This document shows positions 34,350 through 45,815 of a stretch of 64,000 nt of DNA, one piece after another. Below the pieces are notes generated by a model. That model was not told the origin of the DNA and did no database searches. It saw nothing but the letters and a program-made list of their open reading frames with translations. The translations under genes and the position numbers were made by a program. The first letter of the stretch is position 1. Every line of letters begins with the position of its first letter. Source of the stretch: Gonatopus flavifemur (lineage: Eukaryota > Arthropoda > Insecta > Hymenoptera > Dryinidae); the NCBI GenBank assembly GCA_018340375.1, contig JAFFJZ010000010.1, forward strand, positions 5,828,001 to 5,892,000, read 5' to 3'.

Positions 34350-34800
34350 TAGTTACCAATATAATTATTTCAATCTCTCGTAATATCAAGATGATCAAGA
34401 TAATTCGAGAGTATAAATGGAATCAACGGAATGGGGTGGAACCTTGATCATCTGAACAAAATTACCAGAGATATATGTCGAAATATGCAACGAGACCTGC
34501 ACCGAGACCGATACCAAGACCAATTAGTTATCCTCTGCGATGAAATCGGAATTCCATGTGATTTTGTTACACCTTGGGTGGAAGCTTGATGATTCCGTTC
34601 CAAATTTGTATGCCTTTTGGGACAAAAAATCTCTTTGAAACAGATCAAAAAGAATCCGCATATTCATCTATAGATGAATGTGTGTGTGTGTGTGTATATG
34701 TATCTATATATACGGGGAATGGTATTGTGGTACAAGTAGTTATACTGATTGCCGTGTTTTCAAACTCGAAAGAACTTCTCCCGGTCCCGTCCGTGGGAAC
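34350..34800. other. Unique sequence with TG microsatellite
   Basis: A (TG)n run lies at 34679-34694. No gene seen. Confidence 0.4.
34679..34694. repeat. (TG)n microsatellite
   Basis: Eight TG units followed by TATATG. Confidence 0.85.
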
Positions 34801-34954
34801 TATCTACTGTGAGTGAGTTCGCAACAGCCGCGGCCGCGCGCCACCGCTACACCACGGCAGACCACGTACGGTACATGCATACATATAGATTTCTACACGG
34901 TATAGAAGTCCATAGAGTATGTGGTCAGTCTCGAGAAGATATTGGGAAGAAAAG
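34801..34954 (+). other. Candidate exon A, 5' exon ending at a strong donor
   Basis: A GC-rich patch with a GCGGCCGC site near 34829 leads into TCAGTC at 34923 (initiator-like) and ends at GGAAGAAAAG followed by GTAAGACG, a strong 5' splice site at 34955. Joined to exon B, one phase is open from a stop at about 34901 through LEKILGRKD into exon B, but has no ATG here. The 5' boundary is not defined. It could be 5' untranslated. Confidence 0.3.
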
Positions 34955-35075
34955 GTAAGACGAGAGAAGAAAAAAGTGAGATGAGGGCGAGTTACTTCTC
35001 CAGGGCAACTCATCACTAGCAAATTAACCTGCCGTCGTTTCTGCTCTTTTTTTCTTTCGCTTTCCCTCCAACTAG

Positions 35076-35134
35076 ACGCCGATTTGATTACTCACGATGA
35101 GAGTCCACAAACTTTTGCGGTATTTGGCATGATC
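35076..35134 (+). CDS. Candidate exon B, 59 nt, open in one phase
   Basis: Upstream is an excellent acceptor: TTAAC branch-like site, then a roughly 35-nt pyrimidine tract ending CCCTCCAACTAG. Downstream is GTAAGTAG. The intron to exon A would be 121 bp, a normal size for insects. After two leading bases the exon reads ADLITHDESPQTFAVFGMI with no stop. The peptide is not a motif I recognise. Placement of both splice sites makes this the best exon candidate in the window, but it remains a sequence-only call. Confidence 0.35.
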
Positions 35135-36520
35135 GTAAGTAGATCACTATCTCTACCTCTCTTTGACTCTTCAATTCCCATCAACGAGGGGTCTTGGTTG
35201 TGTCCAAATATTCAAGCATGTCGGATTTTCAACCACGCGATCATAGAATAAAACAAAATGAAACAGACTTTCGAGAGCATAAATTTTCAATTACGCGCGA
35301 ACTGGGTATATTTAAACACTCGCAAGTCACGACGGTACGTCAGATTGGTAAATGGTCGATATAATACGAGTCTTTAAATCCAAGAGCACTATCCACGTCC
35401 GCCCCTATCTTCTCTCGGTCTTCGCTCTCCTCTCTTCACGATTTTACCAACGTGGTATGATTTAAGGCGCATCGTAAATAGATAATAATGAATCAGCATC
35501 GTTGAGGCCCCATTTGCTTCGGGACCAATTTGTTAGGATCGCTTACCCTTGCGACCCGAATATGTACACTACTAGGACGTCGTGCAAGGCTATTTTTTAA
35601 AGTCCGACCGGAGTGGCTGATTTATTTTGGCTACATGGACTGGATTGGACGGCTCTCCTTTCTTACGCCTCGGGCCAGTATCACACAAATCCTGTGATCC
35701 TCTCGAGTCTTGTATAGGCGCCGGGGTAACGGTTTTTACAACAGCGTTCATGTCTTAATTTATTTGTTTCGTTCCTTCCAAGGGGGACCAAGCTTTATAC
35801 TTCGAAGAATAGATGGTTTATTGAAATTGATGTACAAGTGTGTATTAAGTGTGAGAATTGAATGTTGATGATCGTCATTCTCCAAGAGTGAGGCCATTCT
35901 GAGACGCGTCGAAAGAAATCCCAATAATACTTATTATGACGTTTAATTATTTTATCATTACATTATTTTTCCACTCGTAGTCAAGTTAGTTTATTCTCAA
36001 ATCGAAGGTACGGGTTCACACCTTCGGGTATCCGATTTCAGAATCAGTTTCAACTGGCACGTTTGTTGTTTGATTTTTTATGTCAGTGACGTATTGACAG
36101 ATATGAATGAATAATGGTACGCAGGTAAAGGAAGGAGAATTTGGCGGCCCCATATGTGGACGGAGATCAGAGAATCTTGCGTTAACAAAGCTCAGACCCA
36201 CGAGAGCATTATCATATTACGCTCGTTTGTAACTACAAATTGAGTTACCCTTGCGTGAACCACGTGAACCGCGTGAAGCACGTGAATCATATTTCTAACC
36301 ACCAAGCCTGATCATCATCCGAACATTGCTTGGTTCTGTTCTTTTGGAATAGGAGTACAGTCGAGCGGAGGCGGTTTCAAGATTCATATCTCATCATTTG
36401 ACGCTTTAAGTCACGACGTATACTCGTTGATCGATATTTCTAAATTCTTCTTGGGTATAGTCTTTTTTTTAATATTTTTTTATGGAATTCAAATCGTCAT
36501 CCATCCTTAGTAGAAATTAT
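35135..36520. other. Unique block, no supported gene
   Basis: No further exon with matching signals was found downstream. Frames are short and unrecognised. Confidence 0.35.
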
Positions 36521-36526
36521 GGACCG

Positions 36527-37210
36527 CAGCTAGTTTTCCCAGATGTGAGGTTGGTTTCTAGCTAGTTTTGTAACGCACTTTCTAGTCTCTGCCCGTAGAA
36601 ATCCGTAATATGCCAATGTTGACAACAGGTGCAGTACAGTGCCAGTATTGGGTCTCCAACACTTGGTCAACACGTACGGGATCAGTACTGGATACATAAA
36701 AATACAGTACTATGCCTGTACTGGTAAACCAGTACTGAGAACTTAATACCGGCCAGGTACTAACCCAGTACTGGCCCTGCACTGATTGCGAATAATTGCA
36801 TCAGTACTCAATCCCCAGTACTGAAAAGCGTTATCAGTTCAGACAAATGCCAGTACCCTGCCAGTCTTGGCTAGTACTGGTGCAGTACTGCGTCTGTTGT
36901 AAATTTCTGGTTGGGAAATGTTGTTAAAATTGAGAATTAGAAATGTTGAATCATGTGTTTTCTGTAATCTCCACTCAAGAACATTGCTTTTGAGGTTATT
37001 TCCATAAGGTAATTCCGAGTGACAAATTGAAACGTTGGGGCTTCCTTTTATTCCTCTGACTGTGTTAATGAACTATCAATATTACTGTGAGATCAGTTGA
37101 CGCATGAAAATTCTACATAAACCAACCAAATTTTTGGTCACTAAAGTCAACTAGGCTAAAGTGTGTTATCCAGTTGCCCCCACGTCGGTCCCATCCAGTA
37201 CAGGACGGTG
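36527..37210 (-). mobile_element. CAGCTAGTTTTCCCAGATG element, copy 1 (interrupted)
   Basis: Aligns in reverse complement with 50770-51222 across its whole length. Shared blocks include GTTGGGGCTTCCTTTTATTC, GTTATCCAGTTGCCCCCACG and CGAGTGACAAATTGAA. This copy is interrupted after CTCTGCCC by the CCAGTACTGG element at 36592-36916. Noncoding; no clear terminal inverted repeats. Confidence 0.8.
36592..36916. mobile_element. CCAGTACTGG palindromic-word element, copy 2 (nested)
   Basis: Reverse-orientation copy of 19934-20263, ending TCTGGTTGGGA at 36916. The left end is slightly shortened. Compared with the uninterrupted relative at 51.1 kb, about 20 bp of host sequence at the junction is absent. 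Confidence 0.8.
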
Positions 37211-37339
37211 ACCCTGTAATTGAAATTAATTCAGAAATCCACGAGCTTGTCACGCTGGTACTAGTGAAAAACTTGGTCAACTCGTCGAATACTTATCAAA
37301 CATCCCCCATGTTTTAGTTCTTCGCTAGCGCAGGTGTTA

Positions 37340-37910
37340 CAAGTTCATAAATAGAAATTTACAATTGGTGCAAGTATGGCGCAAACCTGGAATGATAACA
37401 TCATTTTACAATTCACCTATGTGTTTTTCCAATGAAGTCCCATCATCGATGAAACAACGGCAATGAAATATACCATCATTGGCAAACAATTGGAACTTTT
37501 GTTTGTCAATACTGCGCCAATGATCAAAGTAAAAAATATTTAACCCAGAAATGTATAAAAAGTGTGCGCATTTTGCAATTCCTGACATATGTTGTTTGAA
37601 GTCTTATTGTTTTTCCCTCATTTGTTTGTGAACAACTTATTGGTGTCTTTCATCGATAAATTTTGCCATGAGAAGTAGGCACAATGTATGTTACCTCAGC
37701 GGTAGGAGCACTCTAGTGTGACTCATAGTAAAGAGCGATTGACTGTTCTTCCAAAGACTTACTTAAACCTTATATATTCTTCGTATACGCGTTTCACCAC
37801 TCGCGAGAAACACTTGATTAGTAACGTAGCAAAAATATTATATAGGTTGCCAATATTGAGCCATGCTATTACCAATGATCGGCGCTACATTGGAAGCTAA
37901 TTTCTACCGA
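37340..37910 (+). repeat. Dispersed repeat R1, copy 2
   Basis: Matches 4890-5240 in several ordered blocks (ATGATAACATCATTT, GAAATATACCATC, GCGAGAAACACTTG). At 37691 TTACCTCAGCGGTAGGAGC resembles a tRNA A box, but no B box follows at the right distance. Confidence 0.5.
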
Positions 37911-38215
37911 AACCAGGCCAAAGTTTGGGGCAATATTGAACCACATTTTAAATGATCCTGGTGTTGAATGGAATCTATAGTTCAGTCAATGTTGGGCCAA
38001 GGATGAGCCAAGCTTGGCGCAATTGTGCCACAATAATAGGCTGACAAACGAAATCCGTCGAACACCGACATCGGTGCAACATTATATTCATTGTTAATCA
38101 ACATTGAAGATTTATAGATTGCCAAGTCTTGTCTGTCAACATTGCGCCAAGTGCTATATTTTATTGTCAGCATTGGCGAAGCCCAAAAATTTTTGTATGG
38201 GTGGATAGAGCATTT
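37911..38215. repeat. TTGGC/GCCAA-word repeat
   Basis: Repeated short words GGCCAA, TTGGGCC, TTGGCGC, GCGCCAA occur in both orientations. Similar composition is seen at 57520-57660 and 57980-58340. No ends resolved. Confidence 0.35.
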
Positions 38216-39553
38216 TTTGAGGATTCATCTTCAAGTGGATGATGAATATTATCAATTATATCGTTCCCAGAATTAGTCATCCCGCGGTATTGGAATTTTG
38301 TGTTGATTGAAAGAAAGTTTTACGGTTCTCTCTCGCAGATCACTGTTTCCCTCTGCCTTTGGAATGTACTTCATGGCTTATGAATTTTTTCTCAAGCATT
38401 TCTTTCGAACTTGTGATTTATCATTTGCTTTGACATGGATTTCGAAGAGGCATTAAGTTGATAAAGTACCTTTCTGTGCGGAGTTCCATCTAGGAAATAC
38501 TTAGTTGTTGCATCCAGCACGTAATGAACGAGGGTCGCCCACGAATCACACACTGGTTGGATCTTGAAACAAGGGACAATGTGTAACAATTGCTTCACGG
38601 TTGTCTCGTCAAATCAAGGATTAGTCATCTGCCTAGAATGAGGTATTGTAGTCACAATGGGTGTTTCACCATATATATCAAATTCAAGTTGGTCTAATTC
38701 ATTAAATATCTGATATTCATTGATTGTAAACGTTGTACACTAGGGGAAATTTATAGTTCGATTTCTAATGAAATTTACTGTGGTATAACAATAGAAGCCT
38801 GAGCAAATTTACAATGTTTCACAGTGAATTTCATGAGAAGCCAGTATCTCACTATGTATTTCAGTGTACACGGAAAAAAATGCAGGTCAAAAATATAGTG
38901 ATCCTTAATGAAAATTTGAGATTCTTTCTTAAACTTGTAATGAAGATGAAAAGGTTCACATTTTTCTTGAATTTTATTTGAAAAACACTGAAAAATTATC
39001 AATACTTGACAAACATTACGAAAAAATATGAACTTTCCAAAAGTTGTACATAAAATTTTACAAAGTGAATGACAAAATTTCGAAATCTTATTATTCACTT
39101 TGTAAAATTGTTAACTTTTGATTTTCAGATCGATTCATGATTCATTAAAAATTTCATGGTATTTAGAAATAATGTGATAGTACGATATAACGGTATTTCA
39201 AAGATTTTTCAGACTCACTCCCACATCGAAATAATATCCAGTGTGAGTTTTGTCCTGGTAATTGTATGATAATGGTAATTATCGGACAAGAATTTTCGGA
39301 TCTTTCTCCTCCAATACTTCAGAAGATATTTTATGCGGTTATATGATTTTTATTGGGTACTCTGGTGACAAAAGTTTTTCTGGAAATCACTTCAAATTTT
39401 CCTGAACTTCACTGCAAAACTCTGAATCTCACTGAAAAACTTTGAAAAAACCCAAAAGAATCTGAAAAATCCTGAAAACCTATGAAAATTTCTTCAAACT
39501 CCAAAAATTTCTGAAAAATTCTGAAAAAACTTCACTCATCGGGCACGTTTTTC
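38216..39553. other. AT-rich sequence with isolated transposon-end words
   Basis: TACACGGAAAAAAATG at 38872 looks like a TA/CACGG element end but has no partner. A TTCAGAGA-type array (inverted, CTGAAAAAC) fills 39370-39540. The 107-codon minus frame at 38775-39098 is unrecognised. Confidence 0.35.
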
Positions 39554-39814
39554 CACTGACAGAAAAACGATATGATTGAAATATCCGTGGTCGCAATAAC
39601 TTGAAATCTGGTTCAATCCACTAGGAAATGTGGGCTTGATGTCCAGAAAAAGTGATCGAAGCCAAAATTAATTATATATTCTGGTTATCACACCAAGAAA
39701 AGAATCTGGTTTTTCTAACCTGAAAAATGTAGTTAATTTTTGTTTCAACCACTCTTTCTGGACATCACAATTACAGTTTTACGTGAATCGAACGAGATTG
39801 TTTTTCTGTCAGTG
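39554..39814. mobile_element. CACTGACAG-type miniature element, copy 2
   Basis: The ends CACTGACAGAAAAACGATA and GTTTTTCTGTCAGTG are the same family as 10078-10374. Shared blocks include GAAATCTGGTTCAATCCAC and CCTGAAAAATGTAGTTAATT. Confidence 0.75.
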
Positions 39815-40173
39815 CATGAATATTTATGAATATGTCTTTAAAACTCCAAATTTTGATGTGATTTTCAGTAAAATTTTTCCACCAGGGCATGAATATGGTG
39901 CCTCGCATAGGACAGAAGTTGAGAACCAAGTCTCAAGTATTCATATTGAATTCTTTAAATGCCAGTTGAACGAGTAAAAACAACATCGGCCAAAGGAAGG
40001 TAGAATGTGGTAATTATTCTGCCGGCAATCAAACGGTTTTGGAATATATTCCGGTCGAAAACCTTTCATTTGTCCAATAACAAATCATCGATTAGAAATT
40101 GATTGAATTTCTGGATGCAAAAATGGAGTTGAATTGAATGGAATCATTATTAATTAATGATAATAATTACCCC

Positions 40174-40374
40174 CACAGAAAGGTTATCTTCTGACAAGAA
40201 TAACACGTAGTTTTGTCCCGCCAACAAGAAAGAATTTCCTTGATTCAAGTGAAATTTTCTCAAGATTAGCAAATTTCACTTCAATTAAGAGAATTTTACT
40301 TGAAACAAAAGAATTCCTCCTTATTGGTGGCTCAAAACTACGTTTCATTCTTGTCAGAAGGAAACCTTTCTGTG
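40174..40374. mobile_element. Hairpin miniature element CACAGAAAGG
   Basis: The left arm CACAGAAAGGTTATCTTCTG and inverted right arm CACAGAAAGGTTTCCTTCTG continue through ACAAGAAT and AACGTAGTTTTG for about 90 bp per arm. Abuts an AAT microsatellite. Noncoding; the minus frame at 40184-40435 reads through the hairpin. Confidence 0.8.
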
Positions 40375-40377
40375 AGT

Positions 40378-40415
<38 letters not shown>
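40378..40415. repeat. (AAT)n microsatellite
   Basis: About 12 AAT units. Confidence 0.95.
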
Positions 40416-41238
40416 TCTCGCTCAATCGCTCTCAAAACAAAGGTAATTATCCAATATTATTCATCGAGGCTGTAGCAGACATAATGATATGCAATTTATA
40501 GTGGTCGAAAGAGGGATAAGTAGAATTTACGACGCACAAAACCGTTGAGAGTGCAGGAATTACAATTTTCATCTCCTCATACTTTTCTCGTAAGTTTTTC
40601 GAAGACTTCTCTCATAAATCATGTGTCAAAATGAATCAAAACTGTTAGTGTGTAATCACAAAATCCACGACTAGGATTGGACTCTAATTAAATCTAAGGT
40701 TCAGTTTTTTACAGATTTTTTGGCGAATATGAGCGGATTTCAAATTCAATAACCTCCAACTGCCAAAAATGTTTTGTGATTTCATTTCGTGATATATGCA
40801 AACTATGAAGAAACCTAAATTTGTATTCAGAGTCCAATTTCAGGTATTCACTCAATTATTATTGATTTCAACTTTGTATTCATTAAGTAATTTATGCAAA
40901 AAAAAGTGGCGCAAAATTGTACTGCTCCTTCTGATGCTTGAGTGTCCTTAAGCAGTGAAAATGACACAAATTAGCACACCGTGAGAACCAATATCTCAAC
41001 TAATTTTGTCGGTAAAAGCTTTCATCACTCCGTATTTTTAATGGTGATTATCTCAACTCATCTCTATGCTCTAAACACAATTCTGTACCTATATCTTTGC
41101 TCAGAAAAAATGTATGAGTAAGAACGTGAATAAATATTCTTGGCGTGATTTTTTGCTTTTCCCTCTGAAGGGGATTCAAGCATGGGGAAGGAAAGAAAGT
41201 CAGATCTTGCGCGAACTTTTCTCAAAAGGTACGTAGTT
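40416..41238. other. AT-rich sequence, nothing recognised
   Basis: Short frames only and no repeat ends. Confidence 0.35.
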
Positions 41239-41934
41239 AAGGGGTAACACCACAGTGACTTCTCCAAAAATAACGCTTTTCCAGATTTTTTATTCGAAAA
41301 TTAGAAAGTTCCTATTCAAATTGAACTACATGAAGGTGTTTCGCTACTGATCAAGTACAGAATAATTTTTTTGTGGAATTTTATTGTGAAAAATGGTGGC
41401 TTGACAGGTGAATGACTGGAGCACTGTGAAAATTCATGGTCGTGCGGTGGGATAAATAACTCAGTCCAGAATTGACGTAGAACACAGAACCAAAAATAAT
41501 TATTCTCTGTAATCCAAAAGCTAGTGGAATACGTATCCGTTTTGTAAAATGTGCATTTTCCACGAAATGGCATCGGTCTGAAGAAAAAAGTAGAAGTTTC
41601 ACCCTAAATTTCGTTACTTAATGTTGAATAAAAAACGCAAATATCAATATTTCGAAAAACCCGTACGTATTTCACTAGATAATCATATCACGAATACAAT
41701 AAAAAAAACCCCAAGGTGATTGATTGAAAATTGGCGGAGCTAGAGCTCCCACCGACCTTCGACATACTGTTTTGAAATAAACGCGTTTAAAGTTTTTGTA
41801 ACAGTTGAGTCGTGCGTGTTTAGTCGGACCTATGTTTGTAGTTTACGGTATATGATTTTCGGGTCCTCAAAGAGTACTTTAAGCCAAAAACAAATTTTTT
41901 GATTTTTTGAAAATTCCACTGTGGTGCTACCCTT
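41239..41934. mobile_element. GGGTARCACCACAGTG inverted-repeat element
   Basis: The left AAGGGGTAACACCACAGTGA and inverted right AAGGGTAGCACCACAGTGGA are similar, and both continue into T-rich AAATTTTTT stretches. The flanks are TTAA-like on the left only. About 695 bp with no transposase; the 85-codon frame inside is not recognised. Confidence 0.7.
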
Positions 41935-41962
41935 CAATACAAATTTAAAGTGAATAATAATG

Positions 41963-42099
41963 AATCGCGTACTTTGGATTTCCCAATGATTTCTAAAGTT
42001 CAAAGAATAAAATAATAAAATTTGTTGAAATTGACAGGTAAAAATTCTACAATTTCATGTTTTAGCCTCCAGAAATCATTGGGAAATTCAAAGCGCGTG
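41963..42099. mobile_element. Short hairpin element around TTTCCCAATGATTTCT
   Basis: CGCGTACTTTGGATTTCCCA and inverted CGCGCTTTGAATTTCCCA flank a 60-bp spacer. The arms are about 35 bp. Confidence 0.65.
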
Positions 42100-42104
42100 C
42101 ACGG

Positions 42105-42600
42105 AGAAAAAAATCTGGGAACTAGCATATGAGCACCCATGGCGTATCAATCGCAAGAAGTTTCACCGGTTTATTTCGTGGAACTCCTTGGAATAAGAAT
42201 ATGAACCTATGCACTTATCGCATGACCGCATGGGATGAGCGGATACTCGTGTGGAAATTCTTCCTGGGCTCAGACCTGGGCCAGGTTTTTAATCCCTACT
42301 TAAGAAGTGGCCCCAACTTGGAATGTTACGCTTTTCAATCTAGGCCTCGTAATGGTATCAAATATCCAGGCAAAACAATGGTAGCCAACTCTGTGCCTAT
42401 ATGGGCTGTAGGTGGGCATACCTGGATTGAAATATTCCAGGAAAATATTGGCAACACCAACTGGGGTCCACATGGGCCGTTCAGATATACCCCTACGGGG
42501 CCAGGGCCTACCTTAGGATGTCCAGGATTGATTTCCACACGTAATTCATTATTACTCCCTTGAAATTCGTGCAGAATTTGATTTTTTCCCTCCCCCACTT
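42105..42600. repeat. GGCCC/CCAGG-rich repeat with chance 144-codon frame
   Basis: Begins after a GCACGGAGAAAAAAATC end-like word. It is rich in CCTGG, CCAGG and GGGCC words, and the same words occur inverted. The 144-codon + frame (42129-42563) has no recognisable domain and is high in G/P/N as expected from these words. Regarded as repeat, not gene. Confidence 0.4.
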
Positions 42601-42847
42601 CCCCATGCTCTAGTTCCCTTGAGAATTTGTTGTTACCTTGCTGTGCGTACGCAAAACTTTCATTCTGATTTCAAAATGAGTCATTTTGATGGAACAGTTG
42701 ACTTTTTTTGAAAAAGTTTCACAGTAGTGTGGCCGAAAGTTTTTGAGCTATGTTGAAGAACCCACAAAGTGAGAATTTCCACAGGATTCTCTAGGTTACC
42801 ATTGAGCGGAAGGAACAAACACAATTATTCCTACTTAGATCTCATTA

Positions 42848-43065
42848 CCCAAGTAACACAACAGGTTAGAAATGCTAAGAAGGTTCTGGGAAGTTCTGAG
42901 CATGTTTGATGAACATTCTTAGAACCTTCGAATGAGACTGTTTTGGATAAGTGCACATTCTCAGAACATATTTTTCGAATTCATCCAAAACAGTCTCATC
43001 TGCATATTCTATGCATGATCACGGAATGAACGCAGAATATTAGTAATGTTCTTGTGCTACTTGAG
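42848..43065. mobile_element. CCCAAGTAACACAAC miniature element
   Basis: The ends CCCAAGTAACACAAC and inverted CTCAAGTAGCACAAG enclose GTTCTGAGCATG/CATTCTTAGAAC-type palindromic words. Similar in ends and words to 30497-31358 but only 218 bp. Confidence 0.65.
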
Positions 43066-44760
43066 AATCAATATCTTGAATTCCCAGAACGAAAAATCAT
43101 TCCAGGAGTTAGAAAAATTCATGACACAAGAACGTTTTGAAATCCTTATTCAGCTGACTTCTCGACTGTGGGAAAACAAAATGTTTAGAAGGTATGTTCA
43201 AATTTTCTTTACGCGAACGTACGAGATAATGGAGAAGAATAACTTAACTCCAAACATATATGCATGTTCCAACAGAAACAGCATTTATTTCGCTATGATC
43301 TTCGTTTCGCATATTATGTATTGTTCCGTTACTCGTGGCGCGCTGTTGACTCGAAAGTTGAAACTTATCAGCATAAACTAATCACCTGTCGTTAGGAGGA
43401 TCATTGTCATTACAGGTATAGCATTATATAGCTTTTGTGGCTGCATCCAGGGAACGCGGCGAAGTCGTGGTCGAATATTTATAACATCTGTTACTATGAG
43501 CTCCAAGGAAGTGGGACCTTTAACGAGAGGGAACGTATATACATCTCTCGTTGTACACTTACGATCATGTACACGCCTCACTTACCTCTCTTTTATTCCC
43601 TTATGAGTTGAAACATGCTGTGCCTCTCCCTAATAAAGTTGTCGTCAGTGAGTTTCACATTACCTGTAAGTTCACGTGTACGAGCGTTTGTTGCTGAGAA
43701 TAGATCTATGAAAAATGCTTAACCTCATTGTCATGATGAAATCTCATTTATGGATACTACACTGTCTGTCGTAACTCCTTCATAAATTATCTTCATCCAT
43801 AAGATTTAGTTTATGAAAATTGTTGAATCAAAATCGATATAGATATCATGAAATCGTGATGTTCGTCTCTACTTGTTGTGTGTACTCGACGACACGAGTA
43901 GGAAACGATACAAAGATTCCAAAGAGTTCATCAGTACTTTGGGATCGAACAAAACTTGGTAGAGTTGAATTTTGAACACTTTTGAATTCACCTTCGCAAT
44001 GCATTTGGGTTATGATATTTATCCACTTTTATGCATTCGTTTCCATCAAGTTATCGATTTAAAAGATCTCGTTTACGCACGCCGTACAAAATTATTGAAT
44101 TAATTTTCTTATTTTTTCCGATAATAGTGTTTTCAACACAAGCATTCACATGGCAAAGCGATCTTTAATTTGATGCCAAATACCTTAAGATCTAACGCTT
44201 CCAGCAGCCTGCACATATTTTATCGCCTCCCCACCGATTCCCGGTGCGTATCAGCTTCGGATCACTTTCAGTTTAATTAGCTACCTGTTACCTACACCTT
44301 GAATTTTTTCAGATCCTTATCGCAAATGCTTTACGAGATATAAGCTGGAAGACAATGAGAACACTTTTTTGAATCCACAGCACTGCGCTTCGTGCACGCA
44401 AAAGGAACAAAACTCACTTTCCGAACGGAACAAATGAGCCCTTAGGGTTGATAAATTACATAAACGAGGAAAAGAGATTTTTTTCTATCACTGTTTATCT
44501 ACTTTAATTGACGAACATCACATCACATTAAATATCATACACGCGTTGACTCTAATAGCGAGCGTGGGAACGGGTTTCTTCAACGGATATTGAAATATTT
44601 AATGGATTTTATTCCTCATTTTTGGAATGATTTTTGTATATTCTAACAGCATACAGATAATTCAGTTTTATTCTATGATATATTTAATACTTGTAGTATA
44701 TCATTTCCCAGAAAAGCCTTCAGGTGCTTGTTGTCAGGAGTTGTTTTGTATCATAAAGTA
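43066..44760. other. Unique block, no supported gene
   Basis: A 111-codon frame at 43046-43381 overlaps the preceding element and is unrecognised. On the minus strand GAGAG followed by GTAAGTGAGG at 43586 is a strong donor, but the upstream sequence has stops in all phases I checked. Confidence 0.35.
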
Positions 44761-45539
44761 TGCTCGTTTCCGTTGACCATTTAGGGCTAGCGGGGGTTGA
44801 CAGAAGTTGTGTTCCAATTACTCAAGAATCACTCGACGTGCGCGTACGAAGCGCTGACTGTTTACCATTTCTCTCCCCTTCCTCCTGTGTCTCCAGCTTT
44901 GTTGTCCTATCACTCAATGCTGGAGGATGCAACAGTCAACAACGACAATTGGAAGGTGGGAGGACAAGAGATCGTTTACCCACGTCTATCGTCTCGCTTA
45001 CAATATACACGTCACACCTTGATCATTTCGCCACTGCTCTTCTAACTCGTAAGACAAAGCGTTAAAACACATTTCCATACGTGGTCTATGAAAAACTTTC
45101 AAATTAATTCACTAAAATCCCTGAACCTTGAACAAAGTTTTGTTTTCACTGCATCAAATTCGAATGAACGTAGAGGCTGATGAACCCTACACGATCTTGA
45201 GATTTTCATATACATCATTTTGTATCGGTGTATTCATCTCAACTCGAATCGATTAAAACAATTCTATTAACCTCTCTCATTTATAAAACGTACACGTTTT
45301 TTATCCTCCAAATTCAATTCGGTTAGAAGTTGATTCGAGTCGTAAACGGTTATTGTCATCGAAGAGAACGGCAAAGAGAGAATCCCGGGAGAAAAATCAT
45401 TACGATTGGGCGTGGTTGGAGCTATATAATCTACCGGTAGCTAGATCAAAGAAAGGAGAATAGATCGTCAAAACTAGTTATGAACACAGTTTCATGGCTT
45501 TGATTCCGTTGAAGATAAAAGGTGAGGAGGAGAGGAAAA
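44761..45539. other. Unique block, no supported gene
   Basis: Two overlapping + frames (44760-45065) without recognisable motifs; the rest is AT-rich. Confidence 0.35.
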
Positions 45540-45815
45540 TTAGAGGAATATAAATCGAAAGAAGAAGGGGGAAGGAGAAAAAGAAGAAGCAGAAGAAGAA
45601 GAAGAACGACGAGGGGGTCGAAAACTAATATCGAAACCCATGAGACCGGGGCGGCTTGGTACACCCGCCGCAATTGCGGTCGCGAGAACAGCTCTTCTCG
45701 AGGCTACCGTCGCTGAGCCTTCGACCGAAGAACTTTCGTCCGCGAATGGATCTTCCCCGTCTCGCGAATCGGATCCAATAATTTTACTGGACGTAGGACT
45801 AATTTTGAATGCCAT
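45540..45815 (-). CDS. Candidate N-terminal coding exon
   Basis: ATG at 45815 in fair context (ACTAATGG) opens a frame beginning MAFKISPTSSKIIGSDSRDG and continuing with an acidic DGEDPFADESSSVEG stretch and a small-residue AVLATAIAAG stretch. After about 75 codons it runs into a polypyrimidine tract (serine codons), which looks like intron sequence. No strong donor is visible (best GG then GTGTAC at 45664). The opposite strand is also open for 60 codons. Not a known domain. Confidence 0.2.
   Translation of the reverse strand: MAFKISPTSSKIIGSDSRDGEDPFADESSSVEGSATVASRRAVLATAIAAGVPSRPGLMGFDISFRPPRRSSSSSASSFSPSPFFFRFIFL
45559..45612. repeat. (GAA)n-rich purine tract
   Basis: Imperfect GAA/AGA run. 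Confidence 0.8.

Noticed and set aside
42129..42563. 144-codon + frame
   Set aside because: Lies in a repeat rich in GGCC/CCAGG words, with no domain and no start context. The composition reflects the repeat.
43587..43671. Minus-strand exon ending at GAGAG|GTAAGTGAGG
   Set aside because: All three phases contain stops and the only acceptor is weak.
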